Assembly (NCBI GenBank): GCA_031285625.1 | Contig: JAITVV010000048.1 | Coordinates: forward strand, 37,834 to 101,833 | Reading direction: 5' to 3' | Origin: Prevotella sp. | Lineage (GTDB): Bacteria > Bacteroidota > Bacteroidia > Bacteroidales > Dysgonomonadaceae | Length of the DNA stretch: 64,000 bases | Part shown: positions 8,364-16,507 of the stretch, one piece after another | Layout of the letters: each line of letters begins with the position of its first letter | How positions within the stretch are numbered: position 1 is the first letter of the stretch | Notes under the pieces: model-generated | Seen by the model: the letters and a program-made list of their open reading frames with translations, nothing else | Database searches by the model: none | What the model was told of the DNA's origin: nothing | Made by a program: the position numbers and the translations under genes

Positions 8364-9236
8364 ATGAAGAATCGTATTGAAGAAAGAAACAGGCAACTAA
8401 GAGAAAAAGGATTTGAAAAAACACTTAACTATGCCTGTGCTATAAATGATATTATTCAAGTAAAGAAGAAGCTCGAAAATATCAAACCTACAGAACTGAA
8501 TAAGAAAGCTAGTTATTTTGGAACTGCTCTACATATAGCATGTGATGATAATAATATTGAAATTGTAAAACTATTACTTACAGCAGGGGCTGACCTGGAA
8601 ATAAAAGACGTTGCCAGCAATACGGCTCTTGCTATTACAATAGAACGAGGATATGAGGATTTAGCACATTTCCTCATTGATGCCGGTGCAGATATACATA
8701 CATTAGGAACACACCGAACTACTATGATACATCTGGCTTGTTTAAGATGTAGTCGCCAGATGATAGAATATCTGATAAGCAAAGGACTTGATGTAAATGC
8801 TTTGGCAAGTGACAAGCGTAGTGCGCTGATATACACGACAAATAATGGAGGAAACATTGAAGCTGCCAGAACATTGATTGAAAATGGGATAAGTTCAGAC
8901 CATTTTTCGGAAGCCTTTAAAGAAGCCTGTTGGCGGGGAAATCCCGATATTGCTCAGTTACTGCTTGCACATGGTGCTGATAAGAATGTTATCATGGGTA
9001 AAACCGGAAAAAAACCTGAGACACTTTTCTGGATATGCAATAAAGGAACTTACCTAGACGTAATAAAGAAAAGATACCTTTCGGTTATAGAACTGCTTTT
9101 AGCCAATGGTTTCGATTTTATGTCCAAATACAAATTTAAGGGGCTGATGATATCTTATGACGGCTCACCTCTGGATAAAGCAATCGATTCTGGTTTCACC
9201 GAAGCCGTTAAATTGATTGAAGGTTATAAAAGCTAA
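8364..9236 (+). CDS. Ankyrin-repeat protein
   Basis: The product of about 290 residues has four or more ankyrin repeats. Clear units are GTALHIACDDNNIEIVKLLL, NTALAITIERGYEDLAHFLI, TTMIHLACLRCSRQMIEYLI and a later NPDIAQLLLAHGAD. No signal peptide is seen, so it is probably cytosolic and binds another protein through the repeats. The ATG at 8364 was chosen over the in-frame ATG at 8349: it gives a more workable distance from the TATCTTTG element and has a purine-rich AGGGG five bases upstream. It may be followed in the same transcript by the secreted protein at 9252 (15-base gap). Confidence 0.85.
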   Translation: MKNRIEERNRQLREKGFEKTLNYACAINDIIQVKKKLENIKPTELNKKASYFGTALHIACDDNNIEIVKLLLTAGADLEIKDVASNTALAITIERGYEDLAHFLIDAGADIHTLGTHRTTMIHLACLRCSRQMIEYLISKGLDVNALASDKRSALIYTTNNGGNIEAARTLIENGISSDHFSEAFKEACWRGNPDIAQLLLAHGADKNVIMGKTGKKPETLFWICNKGTYLDVIKKRYLSVIELLLANGFDFMSKYKFKGLMISYDGSPLDKAIDSGFTEAVKLIEGYKS

Positions 9237-9251
9237 TATAAAAAGATTGTG

Positions 9252-9986
9252 ATGAAGCATATATCCTGGTTATTGATATTTATAATCTCCTCCATTTATG
9301 GAAATGCACAAATAGATACTAACGACAGTATACCCCGAATTCAGATGGATAATATATATTATCCAAACCCCTATAGAAATAATAATTTATCTGAATACTA
9401 CAGTCCTGATCAGATCGACTTTAGTAAAGATTTTCTATTTTTGGAAACTAAACGAACTGAGGCTAATGCATTTCTTATAGATGTCAGTAAATACAGTTTC
9501 GAGCCGGATATATTCTGCACCGGAGACTCCGGGCAGAATGGGATATTTGACAAAGATAATCAACAGATAAAAATACATATTACCAAGACTGAAAAGATAG
9601 ATAGTGACAGTCTGGCTTTCCATATAGTAGGAAAATCCGACATGAAAGGAGTCATCTGTCAGCTTGAAGGTAAGATTACAATTTTGTCCGTATATAAGTA
9701 TATGGCCGACCGGGTTTATCCGGGTCAAGGGATTATTTTCGCCAAATATGAATTCTTTGAAAATAAGGGACAGGAACACCCCGGTATTTTCAGAGGAATT
9801 TTTAAAGCCACTATAAGAATTAATCCAAAGATTCAGAAAATCAAACTGGATGAAAGGCTTAACCGAGGAAACTTATATAATAACCGTACTTATGTGGGTA
9901 CGTGGACCACATATGATGGTGAAACTATAAAAAAGTGTATCTGGGGTGATAATAGATTACCTTTTACTTTCGATTCAGCAGACTAA
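9252..9986 (+). CDS. Secreted protein of unknown function
   Basis: The 244-residue product has a signal peptide (MKHISWLLIFIISSIYGNAQ) and then no recognisable domain. The mature part is hydrophilic with beta-prone stretches. A motif-like end, RTYVGTWTTYDG, recalls lipocalin-like or copper-resistance NlpE-like strands, but this is weak. A GTG codon lies directly before the ATG; the ATG at 9252 is the natural start. The gene follows the ankyrin gene closely and probably shares its transcript. I do not recognise it. Confidence 0.7.
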   Translation: MKHISWLLIFIISSIYGNAQIDTNDSIPRIQMDNIYYPNPYRNNNLSEYYSPDQIDFSKDFLFLETKRTEANAFLIDVSKYSFEPDIFCTGDSGQNGIFDKDNQQIKIHITKTEKIDSDSLAFHIVGKSDMKGVICQLEGKITILSVYKYMADRVYPGQGIIFAKYEFFENKGQEHPGIFRGIFKATIRINPKIQKIKLDERLNRGNLYNNRTYVGTWTTYDGETIKKCIWGDNRLPFTFDSAD

Positions 9987-10031
9987 ACTTATCAATAAGA
10001 AAATGGTTCTATATTTAAATCTACATATAAA

Positions 10032-11015
10032 ATGAATACAGATCCTGATAAGATAAAACAACGCGTTCAAACCATAATAGTAACCTGCGGCGTTATATTG
10101 ATGGCTGGCAAATTTACGGCATACTTTCTGACCAATTCTGTTGGTATATTAACGGATGCTATGGAAAGTATTGTAAATGTCACTGCAGGATTTATCAGTC
10201 TTTACGCTATTCGTCAGGCCGCAAAACCTAAAGACGAGGACCATCCTTTCGGACATGGCAAAATAGAATTAATCTCAGCATCTATAGAAGGTATCCTTAT
10301 ATTTATAGCCGGAGGTGTAATTATATATGAAGGTATACAACGACTATTTACTCCGTCAATTATCGAAAAATTAGATATAGGTATTGTTGTTATTGCCACC
10401 GCAGGAGTTGTTAACTATCTACTGGGATGGTATAGCATACGGCAAGGGAAAAAATATGATTCGATCGCTCTAGTCGCCGGAGGTAAACATTTACAATCTG
10501 ATACTTATTCTACAATTGGGTTAGTTGTCGGACTAATCATGCTTTACTTTACCGGATTAGCCTGGATAGACAGTGCTCTGGCCATAATATTTGGCGGCAT
10601 AATATCCTTTACCGGAATAAGTATCTTACGCAAAACTATAAACAACCTGATTGATACAGCTGATAAAGAAGCATTGGAAATAATAACCAAATCAATCAGT
10701 GAAAACCGGAAACAAGATTGGATCGATATCCACAACCTGAAAGTACTAAAATATGGAGGCGACTATTTTATCGACTGTGACCTTACACTACCCTGGTACT
10801 ACAACATAACAGAGGGACATCAATCTTGCGAAGAGTTGAGAATGTGCCTCGTCAAATTATTTCCTCAGGGCGCACTTATTTCTATACATTCAGATTCCTG
10901 CCTCGAAAAATATTGTGCTGTATGCCCTGTAAAGGACTGCCAATACCGTAAAAAGGCCTTTACCGGCCTTGTACCATTTACGATGGAAAAACTAATTACA
11001 CAGGAAGAAAGCTGA
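10032..11015 (+). CDS. Cation diffusion facilitator (CDF) transporter with Cys-rich tail
   Basis: The 327-residue product shows the CDF core: SVGILTDAMESIVNVTAG in TM2, the cytosolic DHPFGHGKIE signature near residues 73-82, and HLQSD in TM5, whose His and Asp form part of the metal site. A C-terminal domain of about 100 residues follows. CDF proteins export Zn, Fe, Mn or Co by proton antiport across the inner membrane; in TM2 the usual second Asp is Glu (DxxxE). The tail has Cys290, 295, 298 and 303 in a C-x4-C-x2-C-x4-C pattern, which could bind a metal ion and is not a standard part of the family. The metal is not predicted. Confidence 0.92.
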   Translation: MNTDPDKIKQRVQTIIVTCGVILMAGKFTAYFLTNSVGILTDAMESIVNVTAGFISLYAIRQAAKPKDEDHPFGHGKIELISASIEGILIFIAGGVIIYEGIQRLFTPSIIEKLDIGIVVIATAGVVNYLLGWYSIRQGKKYDSIALVAGGKHLQSDTYSTIGLVVGLIMLYFTGLAWIDSALAIIFGGIISFTGISILRKTINNLIDTADKEALEIITKSISENRKQDWIDIHNLKVLKYGGDYFIDCDLTLPWYYNITEGHQSCEELRMCLVKLFPQGALISIHSDSCLEKYCAVCPVKDCQYRKKAFTGLVPFTMEKLITQEES

Positions 11016-11125
11016 AACTATTCTTTAAACAATTTACTCATTTTAAGTGTTTTTACCTAGGCAAAGGTTGTTACACCCTACCCTGCTATTTCTGATTATT
11101 ATTAAATATTTCACATCTTAAAAAT

Positions 11126-11133
11126 TACCTTTG
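11126..11133 (+). promoter_or_regulatory. Bacteroidetes -7 element TACCTTTG
   Basis: TACCTTTG fits TAnnTTTG and lies 18 bases before the ATG of the MFS gene. A TTG codon at 11131 that is in frame with that gene falls inside the element and so cannot be the start. Confidence 0.55.
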
Positions 11134-11151
11134 CACATATTTTACCATAAA

Positions 11152-12564
11152 ATGAAATTAAGCAAATCACATACCGTAGCATTAATAGTTGCCATAGCAT
11201 TTTTTATGCAGGGCTTAGATACTACTGCAGTAAACACTGCGATTCCGGCTATGGCCCGCTCTTTTGGAACAGATGTTGTGCACCTGAGTTCGGGGGTCAC
11301 ATCATATCTTATAGCCCTAGCAATCTTTATCCCGGTAAGTGGATGGATAGCAGATAGATATGGAATCCGGAAAGTATTCTGTACAGCAGTAATACTATTT
11401 ATACTGGCATCCGCATTATGTGGTATATCCCAATCACTTACACAATTTGTGATGTTCCGCATCTTTCAGGGAATGGCCGGAGCTATGATGACCCCTGTCG
11501 GACGTCTGGCTGTATTAAAGTCTTCAACGAAGGAAGATTTAGTAACAACAATGGCCTACATTACCTGGCCTGCACTTGTTGCCCCTATATTAGGCCCTTT
11601 AGTCGGCGGATATCTTACAACATATTGGTCATGGCATTGGATATTTTATCTGAATATCCCTATCAGTATAATATGTGTTGTTTTAGCATGGCATTTTATA
11701 CCCGAAGAAAAAGACGATGGCTTACCTAAGCGGAGATTCGATGCTGTCGGATTTGTTTTCAGCGGACTTGCCCTGGCAGGATTCATGTATGGAGTAGAAC
11801 TGCTTAGCCGTTCAGAAGTCCCCTATTATGTATCGGCTATAATTATCATTATTAGTGTATGTCTGCTATTATTCAATATCCGCTACTCAAAGCATATCTC
11901 TAATCCTCTGATAGATTATTCAATTGTGAAGATACCTACTTATAAAATTACAATATTTACAGGTTCTCTTTCCCGTATGGTGATTGGAGTAGCTCCATAC
12001 CTTGTCCCTCTGATGTTTCAGGAAGGTTTTGGATTAAATCCATTCCAATCGGGTATGCTGTTTTTGGCAACTATGGCTGGTAACCTGACGATGAAACCTG
12101 CTACAATTTGGATAATGAGGCATTACAATTTCCGCACGGTTTTGGTCGCTAACGGGTTCCTGGTTGCACTGTTTACATTCTTCACGGCCTTGCTGCTACC
12201 AACCACCCCTGTTATATTGATCGTAGTAGTTATGTTCTTGTCAGGTATGTTCCGCTCCATGCAGTTTAGCGCCATTACAACATTAGCTTTTGCCGAAATA
12301 CCTCAAAAAAGCATGACTGCAGCGAATACATTATATAGTACAGTACAACAAATGTCGACAGGTATGGGTATTGCAATGGGAGCTGTATTCCTCAGATTCT
12401 CCAATATGATAAATGGACATACCGAGCATTACACTGTAGCCGACTTTCGTCTTGCGTTCATATTTGTAGCCGCCCTTGGAATAATCTCACTATATGGCTT
12501 TACCAAACTTGCTCCGGATGCAGGTGATGCAGTAAGAGTAAAGAAAAGGGACAGGAATGCATAA
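11152..12564 (+). CDS. MFS drug efflux transporter, DHA2-like
   Basis: The 470-residue product is a hydrophobic major-facilitator protein. Motif A is seen as GWIADRYGIRKVF, motif C as LGPLVGGYL, and the first helix carries the DHA2-type LDTTAVNTAIPAMA. Length and pattern resemble MdtD/EmrB-type proton-driven multidrug pumps of the inner membrane. The ATG at 11152 was chosen because upstream in-frame alternatives lie in the promoter element at 11126-11133. The gene stands alone. The substrate is unknown. Confidence 0.9.
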   Translation: MKLSKSHTVALIVAIAFFMQGLDTTAVNTAIPAMARSFGTDVVHLSSGVTSYLIALAIFIPVSGWIADRYGIRKVFCTAVILFILASALCGISQSLTQFVMFRIFQGMAGAMMTPVGRLAVLKSSTKEDLVTTMAYITWPALVAPILGPLVGGYLTTYWSWHWIFYLNIPISIICVVLAWHFIPEEKDDGLPKRRFDAVGFVFSGLALAGFMYGVELLSRSEVPYYVSAIIIIISVCLLLFNIRYSKHISNPLIDYSIVKIPTYKITIFTGSLSRMVIGVAPYLVPLMFQEGFGLNPFQSGMLFLATMAGNLTMKPATIWIMRHYNFRTVLVANGFLVALFTFFTALLLPTTPVILIVVVMFLSGMFRSMQFSAITTLAFAEIPQKSMTAANTLYSTVQQMSTGMGIAMGAVFLRFSNMINGHTEHYTVADFRLAFIFVAALGIISLYGFTKLAPDAGDAVRVKKRDRNA

Positions 12565-12574
12565 ATTGAAAAAA

Positions 12575-12628
12575 GTAACAAAAGTGACACTTTTATGATA
12601 CATTTTTAAGTGTCACATTTTCTTGTTA
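12575..12628. repeat. GTRACAAARGTRACA inverted-repeat element, copy 1
   Basis: GTAACAAAAGTGACAC at 12575-12590 is followed by an opposing arm (AAGTGTCAC at 12608-12616, TTGTTA at 12623-12628). The pair can fold with a 9-bp inner and a 6-bp outer stem. It starts 10 bases after the MFS stop and could end that transcript. It belongs to a family seen at five places in this window. Confidence 0.6.
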
Positions 12629-12655
12629 GCTATTACGCTTCTCTTAGTAATTCTT

Positions 12656-12707
12656 AAAAAAGTAACAAAGGTAACAGTTCCGAATATGTTTTATTTGTTA
12701 CTTTTTT
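12656..12707. repeat. GTRACAAARGTRACA inverted-repeat element, copy 2
   Basis: A perfect 14-bp inverted repeat pairs 12656-12669 (AAAAAAGTAACAAA) with 12694-12707 and ends in a T-run. The left arm continues as GTAACAAAGGTAACA (12662-12676), matching the family consensus. It could act as a terminator on either strand. Confidence 0.65.
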
Positions 12708-12951
12708 CCTATACGATATCAAAGACCTCTTTATATAAGATAATTTTACAATTTAAATACTCCTCTCGTAAGACTATAAAATATCATGCTTTATTAAACA
12801 TCTAATATACTGCAAAATAACCTTGATATAAATTAATTCAAAACAAACGGATTCTTTGGTGAAGTAAATACCAACCCCCAATAAATATTAAAAACTTAGT
12901 TAATTAACTAAATAGCCTGAACATAATATTATTATATGTGGTTATAGGCTA

Positions 12952-13016
12952 TGTAGTTTTGTAAAGTTTGTGTTAAGGTATGAGAAAGTCCTGCGACGTG
13001 AGGTTGCGGGCTTTTT
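12952..13016 (+). ncRNA. Small RNA candidate, copy 1 of a three-member family
   Basis: The 28-bp block 12952-12979 is identical to blocks at 49181-49208 and (complement) 25107-25134. It contains TAGTTTTG (12954-12961), a fit to the TAnnTTTG -7 element, so transcription would begin near 12966. Behind it is a hairpin pairing CCTGCGAC with GTTGCGGG around a GTGA-containing loop and a T-run ending near 13016. The predicted RNA is about 50 nt. The last bases touch the end of the convergent lipoprotein gene. The call rests on the three-copy comparison; expression has not been shown. Confidence 0.6.
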
Positions 13017-13722
13017 AATTTATAATACTACTATTTCTTATTTTGCTTAGATCTACAATTTTTGTTTCCTCCATCGCCTCCTCATTCCGAAATGTGATCT
13101 CTATCTTATGATCAGGCATCTTTTTTATAACATTCTCATCTCCGTTTTCAAATTGCCATTCCCAAACAGGAAAATCAAAAAGATTATTCCATTTGTTTTC
13201 TTTATAGCTGAAAATATAATATGTATTGGTACTCGACCAATCTGCATAATTGACTAAATATAGTAATTCATCGCCTCCATCGCCATCCAGATCTCCTTTA
13301 TTATCCATAAAATACAGACCAAACAGTTGTCCTCCGGCATCAATAGTAGTAACAGTATCCGTTACATTATTTTTGTTGATAATATAGATTACGGGATCTA
13401 GTTTCATTGTCCGCTCCACCAATTCATCATAACTTATTTTATCTCCATATAAAAACAATGGAGAAGCTATCGCTCTATTGAGAACCCGGCTATAATAACA
13501 TACATACAATGTATCTGTTTTCCCATCTCCCTTCCAATTACCAGTAACCATTTCCGGAGTATAACCACTCAGAGATTGCGGAACTTCTTGAATATCCCAG
13601 TTTAAAGGAACTTTATTATCTGCAAGGCAAATCGAATCAATAATTACATTTCCGTTATTTGCTGTTTGATTTTTATTGCAGGATATAGTTGCTATAAAAA
13701 GTAAAATAATAATTTTTTTCAT
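13015..13722 (-). CDS. Lipoprotein with FG-GAP/VCBS-like motif
   Basis: The 235-residue product has a short signal peptide and a lipobox-like TIS|C at Cys15, so it is probably a membrane lipoprotein. One motif, DLDGDGGDELLYLVNY near residues 144-159, looks like the Asp-rich calcium loop of FG-GAP/VCBS repeats. An earlier GNWKGDGKTDTLYVCYY is a second likely unit. This repeat usually builds beta-propellers involved in binding. Partner and function are unknown. The coding end abuts the hairpin of the convergent small-RNA candidate. A possible promoter element TATTTTTG lies on the minus strand at 13780-13787. Confidence 0.75.
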   Translation of the reverse strand: MKKIIILLFIATISCNKNQTANNGNVIIDSICLADNKVPLNWDIQEVPQSLSGYTPEMVTGNWKGDGKTDTLYVCYYSRVLNRAIASPLFLYGDKISYDELVERTMKLDPVIYIINKNNVTDTVTTIDAGGQLFGLYFMDNKGDLDGDGGDELLYLVNYADWSSTNTYYIFSYKENKWNNLFDFPVWEWQFENGDENVIKKMPDHKIEITFRNEEAMEETKIVDLSKIRNSSIIN

Positions 13723-13787
13723 ATTTAATTATCCGTTATTGATAAATAAACTTTCAGAGCATGTGTTATTATGTGTTTTCAAAAATA

Positions 13788-14054
13788 AAATATCAGGTAA
13801 ATTCGTAAATAAGCTTTCTTTTTCTTTTAGTTTCTTTGTAAATATATAAAAAAGAAAATATATCTCGCCAATATAGTAATAAACTATCAAATAAGCACTT
13901 ACTTAACCGGCATATATGTATAAAAAAAAATATAGCAATCCCTCCTGACATTAACTTATTAATAACTTACTTCAAATGAATGTAATACAGATTTTATAGA
14001 TATAAAAAAAATCAACCTATATAATTTTAACTTTTTTCTTCAATTATATTAATC
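13788..14054. other. AT-rich intergenic, no gene recognised
   Basis: This stretch upstream of the structured RNA candidate has no convincing frame, hairpin or repeat. It may hold distal promoter elements for the two divergent units. Confidence 0.55.
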
Positions 14055-14278
14055 TATATTTGCATTATAATCAAAGATTTGAGTAATTTTTTTACACTTT
14101 TCTAAATGCCATTACCTGAAACTAAAAGAATAGTTGAAGTGAAATGAAGTGTTAATATTAAGTACACAAATTGCTTTTGGACGGAATGATGCAAAGTCCG
14201 GGATCATTGATCCAGATTTCCAGCCGAAGCAAACTTTATAATCCTCCTCAGCCTCCGAACCCTCGGAGGTTATTTTTT
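14055..14278 (+). ncRNA. Structured RNA candidate of about 210 nt with own promoter and terminator
   Basis: TATATTTG at 14055-14062 fits the -7 element, so transcription should start near 14068. Three foldable parts follow. Arm one pairs ACACTT (about 14094-14099) with AAGTGT (about 14147-14152) and holds an inner AACTA/TAGTT hairpin. Arm two pairs TTGCTT (14171-14176) with AAGCAA (14227-14232) and encloses GGATC/GATCC (14201-14205/14209-14213). The terminator is CCTCCGA/TCGGAGG (14252-14269) plus a T-run. No coding frame fits. It could be a free RNA or a leader for the gene at 14323, though that gene has its own TAATTTAG element. I do not recognise a known RNA class. Confidence 0.5.
14252..14278 (+). 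terminator. Rho-independent terminator of the RNA candidate
   Basis: A perfect 7-bp GC-rich stem, CCTCCGA (14252-14258) with TCGGAGG (14263-14269), has a 4-nt loop and a following T-rich run. It is one of the strongest terminators in the window and lies 45 bases before the next start codon. Confidence 0.85.
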
Positions 14279-14322
14279 AGATAACTTTACGATTAATGTT
14301 TTTTCTTCTGTAATTTAGCTGA

Positions 14323-15069
14323 ATGAATGGCAGACTACTTAAATATATAGTAATATTTTCCGCTTTTTCAGTGATACTACTCATTAGTATATGGGTATAC
14401 CGGGATGAACAAAGCAAGAAGGCTGAAAGCTTTAATAGTGAGTCGTTCAAAGCTATTGGATATACTAATAATGAATTTGACCTGTTTTGTGATATTGCCT
14501 TTAACAGAAATGGTGAACGAATAAGGAAATGGAGTACAGACATAAAGGTAGAAATAAAAGAACCACATAGACTGAATAGTAGCTCGATAGCTGAGGTTGA
14601 CTCTGTAATTGCTATATTGGGGCCATTAATAGCTCCGTTAAAAATAGAACGTGTGTGGAATAATGGAAATGTATATGTATACAGAAAAGTTGACAAGGTT
14701 AGACTATCCGATTATCATGCAAATGTACCGGTTGCTTTGAAAGGTCTTACCCAGAAGAATAAAGAGTCAGATTCTTCGTGGGAAATTAATTTTGCCAGCG
14801 TATATGTCAGAGAAGGTGCCAATACCCAGACTCTTCTCCATGAATTTGAACATGTACTGGGCCTGGAGCATCCATTGAGGATATACCCTTTTTATATAAC
14901 AATAGGACGATCCATAATACCTGAATTATTTTATTCAGAAACAGAACAGATTTATCTCAAACATCCTTTTTACATCTCTGAACAAGAAAAAACAGTAATA
15001 AGAATGTTATACTCTTCTGAAATAAAATCAGGACTGCACAAGGACAATTTTTTGAATAAAATGAGATGA
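14323..15069 (+). CDS. Membrane-anchored matrixin-like metalloprotease, putative
   Basis: The 248-residue product has one N-terminal membrane segment (about residues 8-25) followed by an extracytoplasmic domain. HEFEHVLGLEH at residues 173-183 matches exactly the metzincin zinc signature HExxHxxGxxH, with His173, His177 and His183 as ligands and Glu174 as catalytic base. No pro-domain with a cysteine switch is visible. The remainder does not match a protease family I recognise, so activity is inferred from the motif. It stands alone, behind the structured RNA candidate. Confidence 0.7.
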   Translation: MNGRLLKYIVIFSAFSVILLISIWVYRDEQSKKAESFNSESFKAIGYTNNEFDLFCDIAFNRNGERIRKWSTDIKVEIKEPHRLNSSSIAEVDSVIAILGPLIAPLKIERVWNNGNVYVYRKVDKVRLSDYHANVPVALKGLTQKNKESDSSWEINFASVYVREGANTQTLLHEFEHVLGLEHPLRIYPFYITIGRSIIPELFYSETEQIYLKHPFYISEQEKTVIRMLYSSEIKSGLHKDNFLNKMR

Positions 15070-15124
15070 AAATATTGATTATTTTCCCCATCATCATGCT
15101 TCCCATCTGTTTACGACACATAGA

Positions 15125-15157
15125 TTTGTGTGATATAAACGAAAAACTATATCTTTG
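15125..15157 (+). promoter_or_regulatory. Promoter of the dGTPase gene (TTTG-N21-TATCTTTG)
   Basis: TTTG at 15125-15128 and TATCTTTG at 15150-15157 are 21 bases apart, a good match to the Bacteroidetes -33/-7 promoter. An in-frame TTG at 15155 lies inside the -7 box, which rules it out as the start codon. Confidence 0.75.
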
Positions 15158-15178
15158 ATATCTCTAAATCACATAAAT

Positions 15179-16507
15179 ATGAATTGGCAACAGCTCTTAT
15201 CAGCAAAACGTTTTGGGATGGAACAGTATCATGATGACAAACAACATGACCGTACTGATTTTCAGAGGGATTATGACCGATTGATTTTTTCATCCCCTTT
15301 TCGCCGGCTCCAAAACAAGACTCAGGTATTTCCTTTACCTGTTAGTATTTTTGTTCACAACAGATTAACACATAGCATAGAAGTATCATGTGTGGGACGC
15401 TCTTTAGGGGTGGTGGTTGGCCGCGAATTAAGACGTAAATATCCTGATTCCACAGCTGACTTTGAAGAGATAAGCTCTATTATTGCTGCAGGATGTTTAG
15501 CTCATGATCTGGGAAATCCACCATTCGGTCATTCCGGAGAGACAGCAATATCAAGTTATTTCTCGGAAGGAAAAGGGAAACATCTGGAGAAAAAAATAAG
15601 AGAGGAAGGTAAGCGTTGGGAAGATTTTACCAATTTTGAGGGGAATGCTAATTCAATCCGTTTACTGATCCATCAGTTTAACGGACGTCGTAAAGGCGGA
15701 TTTGTGATGACTTATTCGATGCTGGCTTCCATAATCAAATATCCATATTCATCAGTTGCAGCAAATGGTAAAGGGAAATTCGGTTTTTTTGAATCGGAAG
15801 AGAATGATATCAGACAGATTGCAAACGAGTTGGGAATGCATTGCATCCAGAAAACCCCATTGAAATATTCAAGACATCCACTGGTTTATCTTGTAGAAGC
15901 AGCAGATGATATTTGTTATAAAATAATGGATATAGAGGATGCTCATAAATTAGGTTTACTCACTACCGATCAGACAAAGGAACTGTTTCTTGACTTCTTT
16001 GATAAAGAGAGGCAAGAGAAGATGCAAAAAACAATGCTGGTTGTGAGTGATATTAATGAGCAAATTGCTTATCTGCGTTCCAGTGTTATAGGACTACTTG
16101 TAAACGAATGTGCAGAAGTATTTATCAATAACGAACCTGCCATCCTGGATGGAAAGTTTGAAAGTTCATTAATCAAGCACATTTCAAGTTTACCGGATAA
16201 AGCTTATCGTGCAGCAACGGATATCAGCTACAAAAAGATATATAAAACAAAAGATGTGGTAGATATTGAATTAGCCGGACACCGTATTATAGGTTTTCTA
16301 CTAGATACATTTATAACAGCAATAGAGAATCCTGATGCAAAATACTCACAATTGATACTTAGCCGCATTCCCGAGCAATATGAAAAAGATGCTCCTTCTC
16401 TTTATCAGCGTATCTTATCTATACTGGATTTTGTTTCGGGTATGACAGATGTTTATGCCCTTGATTTGTATCGCAAGATTACAGGCATAAGTTTACCTAC
16501 TATTTAA
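15179..16507 (+). CDS. dgt: Deoxyguanosinetriphosphate triphosphohydrolase (dGTPase)
   Basis: The 442-residue product is an HD-domain dNTP triphosphohydrolase that cleaves dGTP (and in many relatives other dNTPs) to the nucleoside and triphosphate. Landmarks are the N-terminal FQRDYDRLIFSSPFRRLQNKTQVF, the metal ligand RLTHSIEVS, and CLAHDLGNPPFGHSGE with the HD pair at His109-Asp110. The ATG at 15179 is 22 bases after the -7 box and gives the usual MNWQQLLS start. It acts in the cytosol in nucleotide-pool control, and some relatives limit phage DNA synthesis. It is a single-gene unit. Confidence 0.95.
   Translation: MNWQQLLSAKRFGMEQYHDDKQHDRTDFQRDYDRLIFSSPFRRLQNKTQVFPLPVSIFVHNRLTHSIEVSCVGRSLGVVVGRELRRKYPDSTADFEEISSIIAAGCLAHDLGNPPFGHSGETAISSYFSEGKGKHLEKKIREEGKRWEDFTNFEGNANSIRLLIHQFNGRRKGGFVMTYSMLASIIKYPYSSVAANGKGKFGFFESEENDIRQIANELGMHCIQKTPLKYSRHPLVYLVEAADDICYKIMDIEDAHKLGLLTTDQTKELFLDFFDKERQEKMQKTMLVVSDINEQIAYLRSSVIGLLVNECAEVFINNEPAILDGKFESSLIKHISSLPDKAYRAATDISYKKIYKTKDVVDIELAGHRIIGFLLDTFITAIENPDAKYSQLILSRIPEQYEKDAPSLYQRILSILDFVSGMTDVYALDLYRKITGISLPTI

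Noticed and set aside
12623-12805. 60-codon open frame after the MFS gene
   Set aside because: It runs through the inverted-repeat element and has no recognisable features.
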